Source: Alentia gelatinosa
Lineage: Eukaryota > Annelida > Polychaeta > Phyllodocida > Polynoidae
Assembly: GCA_950022655.1 (NCBI GenBank)
Contig: OX465583.1
Span: forward strand, 37,041,360 to 37,105,359
Length of the DNA: 64,000 nucleotides
Direction of reading: 5' to 3'
The position numbers and the translations under genes were made by a program. The notes beneath the pieces are model-generated. The model did no database searches. It saw only the letters and a program-made list of their open reading frames with translations, and was not told the DNA's origin. This document shows, piece after piece, positions 11,601-19,837 of this stretch (positions are counted from its first letter, which is position 1; every line of letters begins with the position of its first letter).

Positions 11601-12407
11601 GGGAGATTGTAACCAGGTTAATGTGCGGTGGGTGGTGGTGACCTGAATTTGTATAGGGAGCCAAAGTGAACCCACTGAAACCCGTTTACAAAACCCCATT
11701 TCCGGTGGCCAGTAAGAATGAGGCTCAGTGCTAAAGCTATGGGGGCTTGAGGCTAGACTTTTGTTTTTGGTCTCTTTTGTTACTTTATTAGTGTAGTTTA
11801 TTACTATATCGTCTCTGAATAACTCTGTCTCGAAGCTACGATGACAGTTGTTAAGTTTATAAAAAATATGGATCTAAAAGATTGGAGAATGAGACATATT
11901 ATCTTGAACCTACATACCGGGTAGTCAAAGTACTGAGCGCCTATATCCGGAAATGGTATTTTGTGAACGGCTATCTGTGGTTGCAGCGGGTTCACTTTGG
12001 CTCCCTATACATATGGCGCAACATTTATTTTAGACGAATTTAAGGCATAACTGGGTGTGTGGAAAGGGGGGGGGGGGCATTTTTCTAGGGCCCATTTTAA
12101 CCAGTATAATAACCAGCCCTGCGCGAGGGCGTGAACATTTAATATAGGGCCATTTATCCTTGGGTCTGAATGCTTTTGTTACCTCCGTTGCCAAACCCTC
12201 ATTTGTGTGGTATTTAATAGACCAATTTTAACATGTCAAGATGTCCCACGCTGGGATGAACTTCAAGTTCAATGATGATGAAGACCTACCGGCTCCTCTA
12301 CTTTTGTCGAGCAGAGAAATAACACATGATTCCGGAAGCTCTTTGCGGAGTAGCGCAGCAGTAACAGCTCCAGTTAAGCCGGTACCTATCACTGTCACCT
12401 TCTCCAT
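5443..12407 (-). CDS. RNLS: Renalase, seven-exon gene
   Basis: Renalase is an FAD-dependent oxidase that converts misreduced dihydro-NAD(P) isomers back to NAD(P)+, releasing peroxide. Exons on the minus strand: 12407-12290, 9538-9433, 8658-8516, 8208-8044, 7689-7519, 6730-6549, 5604-5443. All junctions are GT-AG, and the phases agree (1,2,1,1,1,0), giving 348 residues against 342 in human. The start at 12407 aligns with the human start; an in-frame ATG six codons upstream at 12425 is the alternative. Visible motifs in order: dinucleotide-binding GTGLTG (residues 8-13), RGAGGRM, VDLGAQYIT, APHGISS, LTMPVP, KYSSRYALG, and a C-terminal AGDAF...RFDGC flavin-contact region. No break or missing core motif was seen. 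The exon 4-5 junction (acceptor tgtacacag) is the weakest. Confidence 0.93.
5830..6120. repeat. GC-rich inverted repeat in renalase intron 6
   Basis: The segment TTCACCGGTGACGACCGC followed by ACGG at about 5910 is mirrored near 5985-6020 by CCGTGCGGCCGCTGCCGG. The intronic DNA around it is AT-rich. This is probably an old TIR element; its ends are unclear. Confidence 0.45.
6549..6730 (-). CDS. RNLS: Renalase exon 6
   Basis: It encodes SVVVHASVPF through KNHKWRFSQ, the segment before the C-terminal FAD contacts. The acceptor is gccctgcag and the donor is CAG|GTGGGT in phase 0. Confidence 0.9.
7519..7689 (-). CDS. RNLS: Renalase exon 5
   Basis: It encodes LEAVKYSSRYALGMFY through ISVDTKKRDQ, very close to the vertebrate sequence. 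The donor is CAAG|GTATGA in phase 1. The acceptor was chosen because ACACAG|AT is the only nearby AG that keeps frame with exon 4; its pyrimidine tract is poor. Confidence 0.87.
7824..7910. mobile_element. Possible eroded Tigger-type MITE
   Basis: TACAGTAGACTACCGC starts here, followed by GCATTAGCGAGGTGATCGCTTTACTG. The pattern recalls the CAGTAGAACCCCGC elements elsewhere in the window, but no clean far end is visible. It lies in renalase intron 4. Confidence 0.3.
8044..8208 (-). CDS. RNLS: Renalase exon 4
   Basis: It encodes GADVQFNHQV through VLTMPVPQILGLNG. The acceptor is gttttcag and the donor is TTAG|GTACTA in phase 1. Confidence 0.9.
8516..8658 (-). CDS. RNLS: Renalase exon 3
   Basis: It encodes the segment ending GDRHASDAKHFVAPHG and ISSVVKHFIKTSG. 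The acceptor is acttttcag and the donor is TCTG|GTGAGT in phase 1. Confidence 0.92.
9433..9538 (-). CDS. RNLS: Renalase exon 2
   Basis: This exon is too short for an ordinary ORF listing. The acceptor cctttcag is followed by codons for GGRMSTSRG, then VDLGAQYITATPHYYDTHK. The donor is GA|GTGAGA in phase 2. It aligns residue for residue with the conserved LGAQYI region of the family. Confidence 0.92.
9992..10407. mobile_element. TIR element built from CCAGTCTGAGACTGG palindromes
   Basis: The two ends are inverted copies of TAAAGGCCTGTCTCCACTG then TGCGA. Inside, the palindromic core CAGTCTGAGACTGG (or CAGTCTCAGACTGG) occurs five times or more, near 10038, 10118, 10137, 10213 and 10345, often beside GGTAC or GCGTACC. 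It carries no ORF and is presumably non-autonomous. The superfamily is not assigned. It lies in renalase intron 1. Confidence 0.65.
10731..11645. mobile_element. 915-bp foldback element
   Basis: The element starts CAGGTAACCACCACCC and ends in the inverted form GGGTGGTGGTGACCTG. Arms of almost 400 nt on each side match at many positions: CTCCAGGTA near 10793 against TACCTGGAG near 11576, TATATCTCTGCC near 11040 against GGCAGAGATATA near 11300, and GGTTATAACTATTGAG against its mirror. Only about 100 nt in the centre are unpaired. No ORF with a recognisable transposase was seen. It lies in renalase intron 1. Confidence 0.75.
11651..12010. mobile_element. 360-bp MITE
   Basis: Perfect terminal inverted repeats of 23 nt begin GTATAGGGAGCCAAAGTG. 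Weaker similarity extends about 80 nt inward (CATTTCCGG, GGCTCAGT and GCGCTCAGT). It abuts the foldback element. On the minus strand part of its right end reads DIGAQYFDYP, which imitates a renalase exon by chance. Confidence 0.7.
12066..12077. repeat. Poly-G tract
   Basis: Twelve consecutive G lie just outside the 360-bp MITE. Confidence 0.9.
12290..12407 (-). CDS. RNLS: Renalase exon 1
   Basis: This exon encodes the start Met, the first beta strand and the GTGLTG FAD-binding loop. It ends in phase 1 at the donor GCCG|GTAGGT. Confidence 0.9.
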
Positions 12408-12425
12408 GATTGTTTTCACAAGCAT

Positions 12426-13790
12426 AGTGCAGGGGTCAGAGTCTACAACACAGGGAACATGACGGTCATAAGTCCCCCATCGATTGTGCTGTTTGGTAAT
12501 CGTGTCCTACCCGGTGCAACAGAGGTCTGTTTTGATGATACCATTTGATCCACTAGAGGGATATTGTTCTTGGTCTGGTGTGCCGACCCAGTGACAACGA
12601 GCGGATTATTCATCGTAATGAGAATATGAGAGTACATTCTAGAATAAAGGATTTATCTATCATATGGATATATGATTAGAATCAGATACTAGCTTTCTTG
12701 CCGTATCGTATAAAATGATATTTTGGATAGAAGCCAGCCTACCTTGAAGCATGAAGCACGACGCCATCTAGTGAAAGTTGTGCGCACTACAGACACAGAT
12801 TATTTCGGTATTTCCATCAGGAGATAAACTTCCGGCTACGACTCTGTCCGAGGGCGATGAACCTTGACTTGACAGTTTGGGTTGTTAGGGTATGAGAAAG
12901 TGGTTTCTGCACCAGAAACCGATCTTCATCAAGTGCGACGTTAAGCAGTTATTATAGGTGAGTTACCGCGTATACACAAACTTAAAACACATAGAAAAGA
13001 AGGCATACTGAAGGACACAACAAATAATTACATAGCGTCCATTTAGTTACTTCAATACTTGGCACAGGCCCCTCCCTTGTCGTGATACTACTAGATCTAG
13101 CCACTACCTCGAGAACTAGATATCACCTTAATTAGATACATGGTGTAACTTTGGTAAGTTATATGTGTTTCCTCTGTGTCATCATTCAATTGTATGTGTT
13201 TACATGGATAGGTATTTGCCTGGACTCTTTGCTCAAGTTTGGAGAGCATCCTGACAAGTGAAACCACTGACTTGATCCTATACTGTAGTGTAGATTCTGT
13301 GCTTCCAAGTTTAGCTGTTTTCAGAATATAGATGATTTTTTTTTCGCAGTCATTGATAAATATTGATAATCATATTAAATCAGTATATCAATTGTGGAAT
13401 AGATGTAAATGAAAATAATAATCTGTCAGTGAATGATGTTTTCTCACTTGATGTGTTAATAATAACTTTATAATACTATATTATATAATAGTTTATCAAG
13501 AGCGTTTCCCCTGGTTTCGTAATGGGAGCCACCTCGATATTCATTCAGAGACTAGTCTTGGGGGTTTCCCAAGTCAACAGTTATGAGGAACTGTGTGTAT
13601 CAATACATCAGAATTCGTAGTCTTACCAAATACGGTACAACATGTTATAAAAGAGGTCAGAATGGAAATAGGCACAGAAGAGAGAGTGGCGAGTTTCATA
13701 ACACCAAAGGATGTGTGCTCCATGTCTTGATTGAAAACGACTGTGAATCTTAGTCGCCGGAAGTAGTCAGGATTATTATACTACTTAATT
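12426..13790. other. Renalase upstream region
   Basis: This is the stretch 5' of renalase (minus strand). No exon or repeat family could be supported. It should hold the 5' UTR and promoter, but no clear TATA box or CpG island is visible. Confidence 0.4.
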
Positions 13791-13794
13791 GATC

Positions 13795-13905
13795 TTGCAC
13801 TTTTTTTAAGCGGACACGCTCCGTTCCGTGTCAAAGAGCCTGCCAATGCGGGGTGTTCACTTGCGCGGTGTTTTTTTAGTTTATACTGGTTATAGAGTGC
13901 TGAAT
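13795..13905. mobile_element. Fragment of a Tigger-type MITE
   Basis: AAGCGGACACGCTCCGTTCC and GCGGGGTGTTCAC are the internal motifs of the MITE family seen intact at 35750 and 55073. No terminal inverted repeat remains. Confidence 0.5.
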
Positions 13906-13923
13906 TTTCTATTACAGTACTGT

Positions 13924-14518
13924 CAGTAGAACCCCGCGTAAGCGGACACCCTCCGTTGCGGGCCAAAGTGCCCGCTTACACGGGGTGACCGCTTACACGG
14001 GGTGTCCGATTACACGGGGTGACCGCTTACACGGGGTTAAATAAACATCTAATATATAGACAATAATCGATGGTTTTGTGGACAGGCGGCCGTAAACCAC
14101 GAGAGGTTGACGCGTAGTAATACACGAGCGCTAGCGAGTGTATTACGAGGTCAACCTCGAGTGGTTTACAGAGCCGCCTGTCTACGAAATCATCGTTTAT
14201 TGTATTTATTATCCAACTTTTCGAATAAATTAAACCCAGTAATTGCCTCATTAAATGGTATAATAGTGGGGACTATTTCTTTGCTCTATAGCAAAAGGGA
14301 CTATTTTTCCCGTATACCATGGTTTTGAGGCCGTATACCACAGGTTTAAATCCGTATACCACAGTTATGGTATCTGACAGGTTTTATACAATGGGTCGTG
14401 GTTTACTGAGTCCCCATACATTTTCAATGGGGGCTTTGTATACGATGGATAATAAAGGGAACCGTTCCGACCAAAGGTGTCCGCTTACGCGGGGTGTCCG
14501 TTAGGCGGGGTTCTACTG
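13924..14518. mobile_element. Tigger-type MITE with a nested insertion
   Basis: The ends are CAGTAGAACCCCGCGTAAG and GGCGGGGTTCTACTG. The right side is followed by TA, as expected for a pogo/Tigger target duplication; the left flank is less clear. The left half contains four tandem copies of an 18-bp unit like CCGCTTACACGGGGTGAC (about 13970-14037). The centre is interrupted by a composite hairpin element (14060-14457). Without that insertion the element would be about 200 bp, like its siblings. Confidence 0.75.
14060..14457 (-). mobile_element. Composite hairpin element, copy 2
   Basis: The hairpin occupies 14060-14203. Its arms start ACAATAATCGATGG and mirror CATCGTTTATTGT, and its tip is CGAGCGCTAGCGAG. 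The box follows, bounded by TTTATTATCCA (14205-14215) and TGGATAATAAA (14447-14457). The box contains several CCGTATACCAC copies. It sits inside a Tigger MITE whose sibling at about 14970 reads CTAATATAGGGGAA across the insertion point, so the whole unit inserted cleanly. It shares its core and flank layout with the copy at 22795. Confidence 0.75.
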
Positions 14519-14647
14519 TACATGTATTCCTATGGTATAAGTACATGTATACACCCGCTCTAGCCCGCCGCGGACTGGCCCCATCCGCACCCTAAGCCCG
14601 CCCAGGTCCGTGCAACAACCTCTATGTATACATGCCTATACATGCCT

Positions 14648-14676
14648 ATTGTCTCACCTGTGTAGGTGAGACAATT
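14648..14676. repeat. Short perfect hairpin
   Basis: ATTGTCTCACCT and its exact mirror AGGTGAGACAAT surround a 4-5-nt loop. The function is unknown. Confidence 0.7.
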
Positions 14677-14763
14677 GGACTTGTAGATATACAACAACTG
14701 TACATATACAGTGATTGTCTACCTGGCGCTTACAGCAGTCTACATAGGCTGATAGTCTACCTG

Positions 14764-14764
<1 letters not shown>

Positions 14765-14796
<32 letters not shown>
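14765..14796. repeat. (CA)n microsatellite
   Basis: Sixteen uninterrupted CA units. Confidence 0.97.
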
Positions 14797-14798
<2 letters not shown>

Positions 14799-14927
14799 CA
14801 CACGCTAATAGACAGATTGATTTAGATGATCTAGAGTGTTGTCCTCACACCGATCAACTATATTTTATAGAATGTCCGTCTGAGGTGTCAGCATTCGCAG
14901 GGTTGAATGCCTTGCGTACCAAAAATA

Positions 14928-15067
14928 TGTCCGCTTACTCGGGTTGGCGGTTTACGCGGGGTTAAAATAAACATCTAATATAGGGGAAAATTTCTGTTCC
15001 GAGCAAAAGTGTCTGCTTATGCGGTTTGTCCGCTTACGTGGAGTGTGTGTTATGCAAGGTTCTACTG
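14928..15067. mobile_element. Tigger-type MITE, left end lost
   Basis: The internal motif GTCCGCTTACTCGGG and the right end GGTTCTACTG followed by TA identify the family. This copy gives the uninterrupted internal sequence (CATCTAATATAGGGGAA) that serves as the empty site for the nested element at 14060. It ends only about 100 bp before the acyl-CoA oxidase start. Confidence 0.65.
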
Positions 15068-15170
15068 TACGTGCTCTAGGTATAACCACCTGCCGTTTAT
15101 AAATGATTCTGCATTCCAAACATAATGTAATAAAATTGGACTTCCACTAAATTTCAGAAACTCAGCCATA

Positions 15171-17186
15171 ATGCAGGCGAACTCATTATTAAGGACAGCA
15201 AAGCTGGTCTGTCGAGGACGATTGTTACAGACGAGAGGTATTGTGACACTGCAGCGCCATCTACCCGCAGTTTCAACAAACCAACATGTGCTGAAAACAA
15301 AGTCCGCATCTGTCGCAGCTCCTCATAGGTTAGCCAGCAATGGACCAACATGGGACCCTGCAGCTCTGAGGAATATGTGGCCGGCTCCAAGCTTCAACGT
15401 AGAGAAAATGACAGAAATACTGGACCATGACAACCATGAAATGCGGAAGAAGTTCAGAGACTTCATGAGTGATCCAGTCATGACACCAAAATACAACATT
15501 CCGTTGAACGAGGAGCGTGACATTGCCTTAGAGAGGTTACAAATGATTTGTGATGCTGGCTTCATCTCTGTTCTGGACTTCTGGAACAACCCTCTGAAGA
15601 TCTTTGCAGCCCATGAGTTAGCAGCCATCATTGACCCTGCTATGACCGTTAAGATGACCGTCCAGTTTAACCTCTTTGGAGGCACTGTCCTCAAACTGGG
15701 TACAGAGAGGCACCATGAGAAACTCCTCAAGGGTATTGATACCTTAGACCAGGTTGGTTGCTTTGGATTGACTGAACTTGGTTTTGGAAACAATGCTGTT
15801 GAAATGCACACAACTGCAATATACGATAAAGACACTCACGAGTTCATTATAGATTCAGCTACACCTTTGGCACAGAAATACTGGATCACAAATGGAGCAG
15901 TTCATGCGAAGCAGTGTGTGGTGTTCGCACAACTTATTGTTGATGGTACCAATCATGGGATCCATGGTGTGCTTGTGCCTATTCGTGATGATAAGCTGGA
16001 AACCATGCCAGGTGTAAAAGTAGAGGACATGGGGTACAAGATGGGTCTGAATGGTGTTGACAATGCAAAGCTGACCTTCGATAATGTACGCGTGCCGAGA
16101 GAAAACCTGCTGAATAAGTATTCTGATGTTGACGCAGATGGCACCTTCCATACCACCATCAAAAGCAACCGTGCACGCTTCCTGACAGTTGCTGACCAGT
16201 TATTATCTGGACGCATCTGTATTGCTAGCATGTCTCAAGGAGGTTCCAAAGCTTCCCTGGCCGTCGCCATCCGTTATGCTGCCTCCAGGCTTACTGTTGG
16301 ACCAACTGGTAAATCAGACACTCCCATTATGAACTATCAACTGCAACAGAGGGCCTTGCTGCCACTTCTCGCCAGAACCTATGCTATCAACTTCGGACTT
16401 GACTATGTAAAAGACAAGTGGGCATTCCAGAAGGAAGACGGCTCAGAACATGCCTCAGTTGTCACAATGTGCTGTGTCATCAAACCGCTGGCTTCTTGGA
16501 ACTTGGAAAGGGTTGCCACAGTGTCTCGCGAGAGATGTGGAGGACAAGGCTACCTTTCCTGCAACAGATTTGGCACATTCCTTGGGCTTGCTCATGCCGC
16601 CATGACAGCAGAGGGAGACAACAGTGTACTCATGCAGAAAGTTGCCAAGGAACATCTGACAACCTTCAAGCCATCAGCACCAAAGGAGGCTCCTCAAGCA
16701 GACCTTGATGATATCAACTACCTCCATTATCTCCTACAGAAAAGGGAAGACCTTAAATTCATGCAGCTTGGGAAGACAATGATGAAGGCAGGTAAGGAGG
16801 GTATGTTTGACACCTGGATGTACCAGAGCAGTGACCTGGTACAATCATCTGCTTGGTCATTTGGTGAACGCCTCATCAGTGAGCAATGCTCTGCAGCCAT
16901 TGAGAAAGCTGACGCTTCTCTACAACCTGTACTTGAAATGCTTCACAAGCTGTACGTGTTGGACGTCGTTGAGAAAGACCTGGCATGGTTCATGCTCAAT
17001 GGAGTCATTAGCCCAGAAGCTGCTCAGCAGGTGTCTGCTGCCTCATCTGCTTTGTGCCAGGAAGTTGCTCCACATTCCTTGAGCCTCATCAAGGCATTCG
17101 ATATCAGTGATAACATGATATCTGCACCTATTGCTAAAGATTGGATCGCCTACAATCAATACGACAACCAGGGTGAGGTGCAGTGA
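15171..17186 (+). CDS. Acyl-CoA oxidase family protein, single exon
   Basis: An intact 671-residue frame without introns encodes a flavoprotein of the acyl-CoA oxidase family, which makes the first double bond in fatty-acyl-CoA and passes electrons to oxygen. Visible signatures: TELGFGN flavin/substrate loop (about 201-207), [34 protein letters not shown] (about 285-300), RCGGQGYL (about 455) and the catalytic-base motif EGDN (E481). It looks closer to plant-type ACX2-like oxidases than to vertebrate ACOX1. The N-terminus has about 60 residues without Asp or Glu and many Arg/Leu, like a mitochondrial presequence. The C-terminus ends GEVQ, so there is no SKL-type peroxisomal signal. [10 protein letters not shown] is one residue off a PTS2. 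An acceptor-like ctaaatttcag lies at 15147-15157, so a 5' UTR intron is possible. AATAAA signals lie at 17729 and 17827. It could be an old retrogene. Confidence 0.92.
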   Translation: MQANSLLRTAKLVCRGRLLQTRGIVTLQRHLPAVSTNQHVLKTKSASVAAPHRLASNGPTWDPAALRNMWPAPSFNVEKMTEILDHDNHEMRKKFRDFMSDPVMTPKYNIPLNEERDIALERLQMICDAGFISVLDFWNNPLKIFAAHELAAIIDPAMTVKMTVQFNLFGGTVLKLGTERHHEKLLKGIDTLDQVGCFGLTELGFGNNAVEMHTTAIYDKDTHEFIIDSATPLAQKYWITNGAVHAKQCVVFAQLIVDGTNHGIHGVLVPIRDDKLETMPGVKVEDMGYKMGLNGVDNAKLTFDNVRVPRENLLNKYSDVDADGTFHTTIKSNRARFLTVADQLLSGRICIASMSQGGSKASLAVAIRYAASRLTVGPTGKSDTPIMNYQLQQRALLPLLARTYAINFGLDYVKDKWAFQKEDGSEHASVVTMCCVIKPLASWNLERVATVSRERCGGQGYLSCNRFGTFLGLAHAAMTAEGDNSVLMQKVAKEHLTTFKPSAPKEAPQADLDDINYLHYLLQKREDLKFMQLGKTMMKAGKEGMFDTWMYQSSDLVQSSAWSFGERLISEQCSAAIEKADASLQPVLEMLHKLYVLDVVEKDLAWFMLNGVISPEAAQQVSAASSALCQEVAPHSLSLIKAFDISDNMISAPIAKDWIAYNQYDNQGEVQ

Positions 17187-18050
17187 TTGTTTTACTCTGA
17201 TGAAGGAAATGAAATACCTTGAAGCATTACTTTACTTTACGTCCATGCGACCCATACACTTGCCAACAGGCGGAGAAAAGTTAACTTGTTATTTCTTAAT
17301 TATCATACTTTACTGCAATCATCTTAGATGGAATATTTGAGTGTCCTCCTTGGAATACTTAAAAGAAGTGCTGAGGTTTTTGTATCAGACAGGAATTCAA
17401 TGAAATATGAGCGGCAACAGCTTGCAATGATTCTCTAGAAAGTAAGTTCGAATTCCACCATCAAGCAGACTCTGGACATTGTGATTTTTTTTTAAGCATG
17501 ATCATATTTAAATCTCCATAAAAATGTTTATTTTTACATATATACAGTGAAATGATAAAACACTTTGATTATTCAAAATATCAAGGTTTTGTATTAGTGG
17601 TATTTGATACGTCTAACGACTTAGAATAATGCAAGATATGTTAGAACTGACAAGACTCTTACCAACCGCTTGCTTTCAGATAGAGATTACAGAACAATAT
17701 GCAATATTTCTAAATGGATTTCTTGTTCAAATAAATATATATTGTTACTAAATTTGGTTTTAACTTATTTTTCTAGACATCAGATATTGTTTTATTTTTT
17801 TATTTTTCAGAAATTTGTTTATTTCCAATAAACAAGACAGACATTACTTCCAGGTTGTCACTTGGTAACCACAGTGGTGACATTCACAAAATCGGTTTTC
17901 TATAAATGGATTGCCACACCCCTATTAGGGTTGTCTCAGAGCTCTAACTGGATAAAGCAGCCTGAAGATTCTCATAGCTGTCCAAATAGGGACTCTGTTA
18001 ACTTGTTGACACGGTTGCCAACATAGATTCTAAACCCTAGCAAAACAATA
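17187..18050 (+). other. 3' UTR and downstream flank of the oxidase gene
   Basis: AT-rich DNA with AATAAA at 17729-17734 and 17827-17832. Either would end a 3' UTR of 550-660 nt. No other feature is seen. Confidence 0.5.
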
Positions 18051-18079
18051 ACAAAGCGCTGTCAGCGCAATACGGAAAG

Positions 18080-18150
18080 CATAGTGATTGGCCGAAAGGG
18101 GTCACATGGCACTGTACTATAAAAGGCGTGACAGTTCAAACTGTCACCCA
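18080..18150 (+). promoter_or_regulatory. TATA/CCAAT promoter-like segment
   Basis: An inverted CCAAT box (GATTGG, 18085-18092) lies about 30 nt before a TATA box (CTATAAAAGG, 18117-18126). It is followed by the palindrome TGACAGTTCAAACTGTCA (18129-18146). No gene with a recognised product follows. The LINE fragment 300 bp downstream may be unrelated. Confidence 0.35.
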
Positions 18151-18428
18151 TTCTGCGGTTCCTGTGGAACAAGAAGAAATCCAGATCAAGCCTCGTCCTA
18201 TATTGATGTATTTTTAATATTGCTAAGGACAATTCTAAAATTGTGTTTGTTATCCTTTTAAAACAAGAACTAAAGATCTGTACTAACTTGCCCTTAAAGT
18301 ATATCAATCATGAACATTCTATTTCTGAACGTTCTGTTTTGAATTATCTATTCATGATTTGTTCAAGTCCAACCTTACATAGCATCTGCCATGTGTTTTC
18401 TAGTTTTTATATAACCATAGTTATGACT

Positions 18429-18752
18429 GCCACTGGAGGTTCTAGGCGTTTTAAAACAATATCCTACAGGCTATACCAATTATCTAAGATGAGATCGTAC
18501 CTCGCCTCACAAGCAACCCTGCGTATATACAAGGCTAGCATAATCCCCTATATGGACTATGGTGACATATTGTTTAGAAATTCCCCTGCTCAAGTACTTG
18601 ATAAACTGCAAATTCACCAAAACAAGTGCCTAAGATTGTGTCTGAAACTGGGTGCTCGTGAGGGCGAAACTGCCATAAATCGCAGAACGACAGAATTGCG
18701 ACCTACAAATCTTTATGTATGGAATATCAAGAGAGGAGATGTACCAGGTTAA
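18429..18752 (+). pseudogene. LINE reverse-transcriptase C-terminal fragment
   Basis: An open frame of about 108 codons contains TLRIYKASIIPYMDYGDILF and LDKLQIHQNKCLRLCLKL. This is the region after the polymerase core (thumb) of non-LTR retrotransposons of the CR1/Jockey kind. The catalytic part is missing and no continuation is seen after the stop, so this is a truncated relic. Confidence 0.7.
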
Positions 18753-18759
18753 ATTAGAA

Positions 18760-19690
18760 GCACAAACAAGAGCGAACAATGCACTATTGTTATATACATA
18801 CAGACCCAATTGCCAGGGTTAAATGTCCGCTCTGCATCACTCGGGTGCTTGGCTCTGGTATGGGCTGGCACCTGCAGCAAGAAACATTCTAAACTATTCT
18901 GAATTTAAGTATATCTCAAAACAAAGTAAGCTGAACACTATTCCGACTCTATTTTAAAGTTAACCCTGGTTCTGCTGATGAGCTTGAGACCACAGTCTGT
19001 TGATATAGATTATATTGGTTTGTACTCTCGGCCTAGTTTAGGTATGGGATCAATAGTGAGATCATACTCTGTGTTTGTTATATAACTTCATGGTAACTGT
19101 ATGCTATAGAAACACTTGGAGGCCAAGTTATGACAACCAGCATGCACTTATAGCTGACAGTATCGGTCGCTTTATTGAAGTCAAACCTGTCAAATGTAAT
19201 CACGCTATGGAAAGAACTTGGAAACGAGGACACCAATAAAGAAACCGTTAAAAAAACATTATTTCTCCCACCTCCGAGTTTCACTATAAACTCACTAACA
19301 GCTATTATCAGTACGTGGAGTTTCATATTGATTCAAATACTAGAAAAGGGTCATAAACTCGCCAGAAACAGTTTTCCCCCATCATTTATGAATAGACCAT
19401 CGCCAGGATGAATCCTTAAGGCTTCTATTGTTCACACTGCCCAAATAGAATGAAACCCGAAATAGTGGACACTTTGGGGACGACGGTTAACCGTCAACTA
19501 TCAACTTCCCTGCAAATAGCCAGTTAGGCACAACACTCTTTTCAATCCGCAGTATTTCAATAAATGGGATTCAGCTGAGCTGTAATCAAGTTCCACTTTT
19601 CTTAGAATGGTTTAGGAATTTATACTTCAGAAGTTTTTATTCAGTGCAATCTGATTAAGATAAAAACATGACAAAGAAGTCCTCTCCCAT
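18760..19690. other. Non-coding stretch between LINE relic and kelch gene
   Basis: No gene or repeat family could be supported. The right edge holds minus-strand polyadenylation signals for the kelch-like gene (AATAAA at 19696-19691 and 19641-19636). Confidence 0.5.
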
Positions 19691-19837
19691 TTATTATATC
19701 AAATTAAATACATTTTCTTAGCATATGTATTATGTGGTTATCCCACAAGGCGTTTGAGCTTAAGTACGAATTGGACATCATCGTATGCGCCTGTAATAAT
19801 TCATACACACCTATACAATCTCTACAATCACAGCGAT

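Noticed and set aside
11918..12004. Minus-strand segment reading NPLQPQIAVHKIPFP and DIGAQYFDYP, first taken as renalase exon 2
   Set aside because: It lies in the right end of the 360-bp MITE, the same sequence occurs inverted at 11651, and the splice phase does not fit exon 1. The exon at 9433-9538 matches the family far better and in phase.
17440..17462. GTTCGAATTCC, resembling a tRNA B box
   Set aside because: No A box, acceptor stem or anticodon arm at the required distances.
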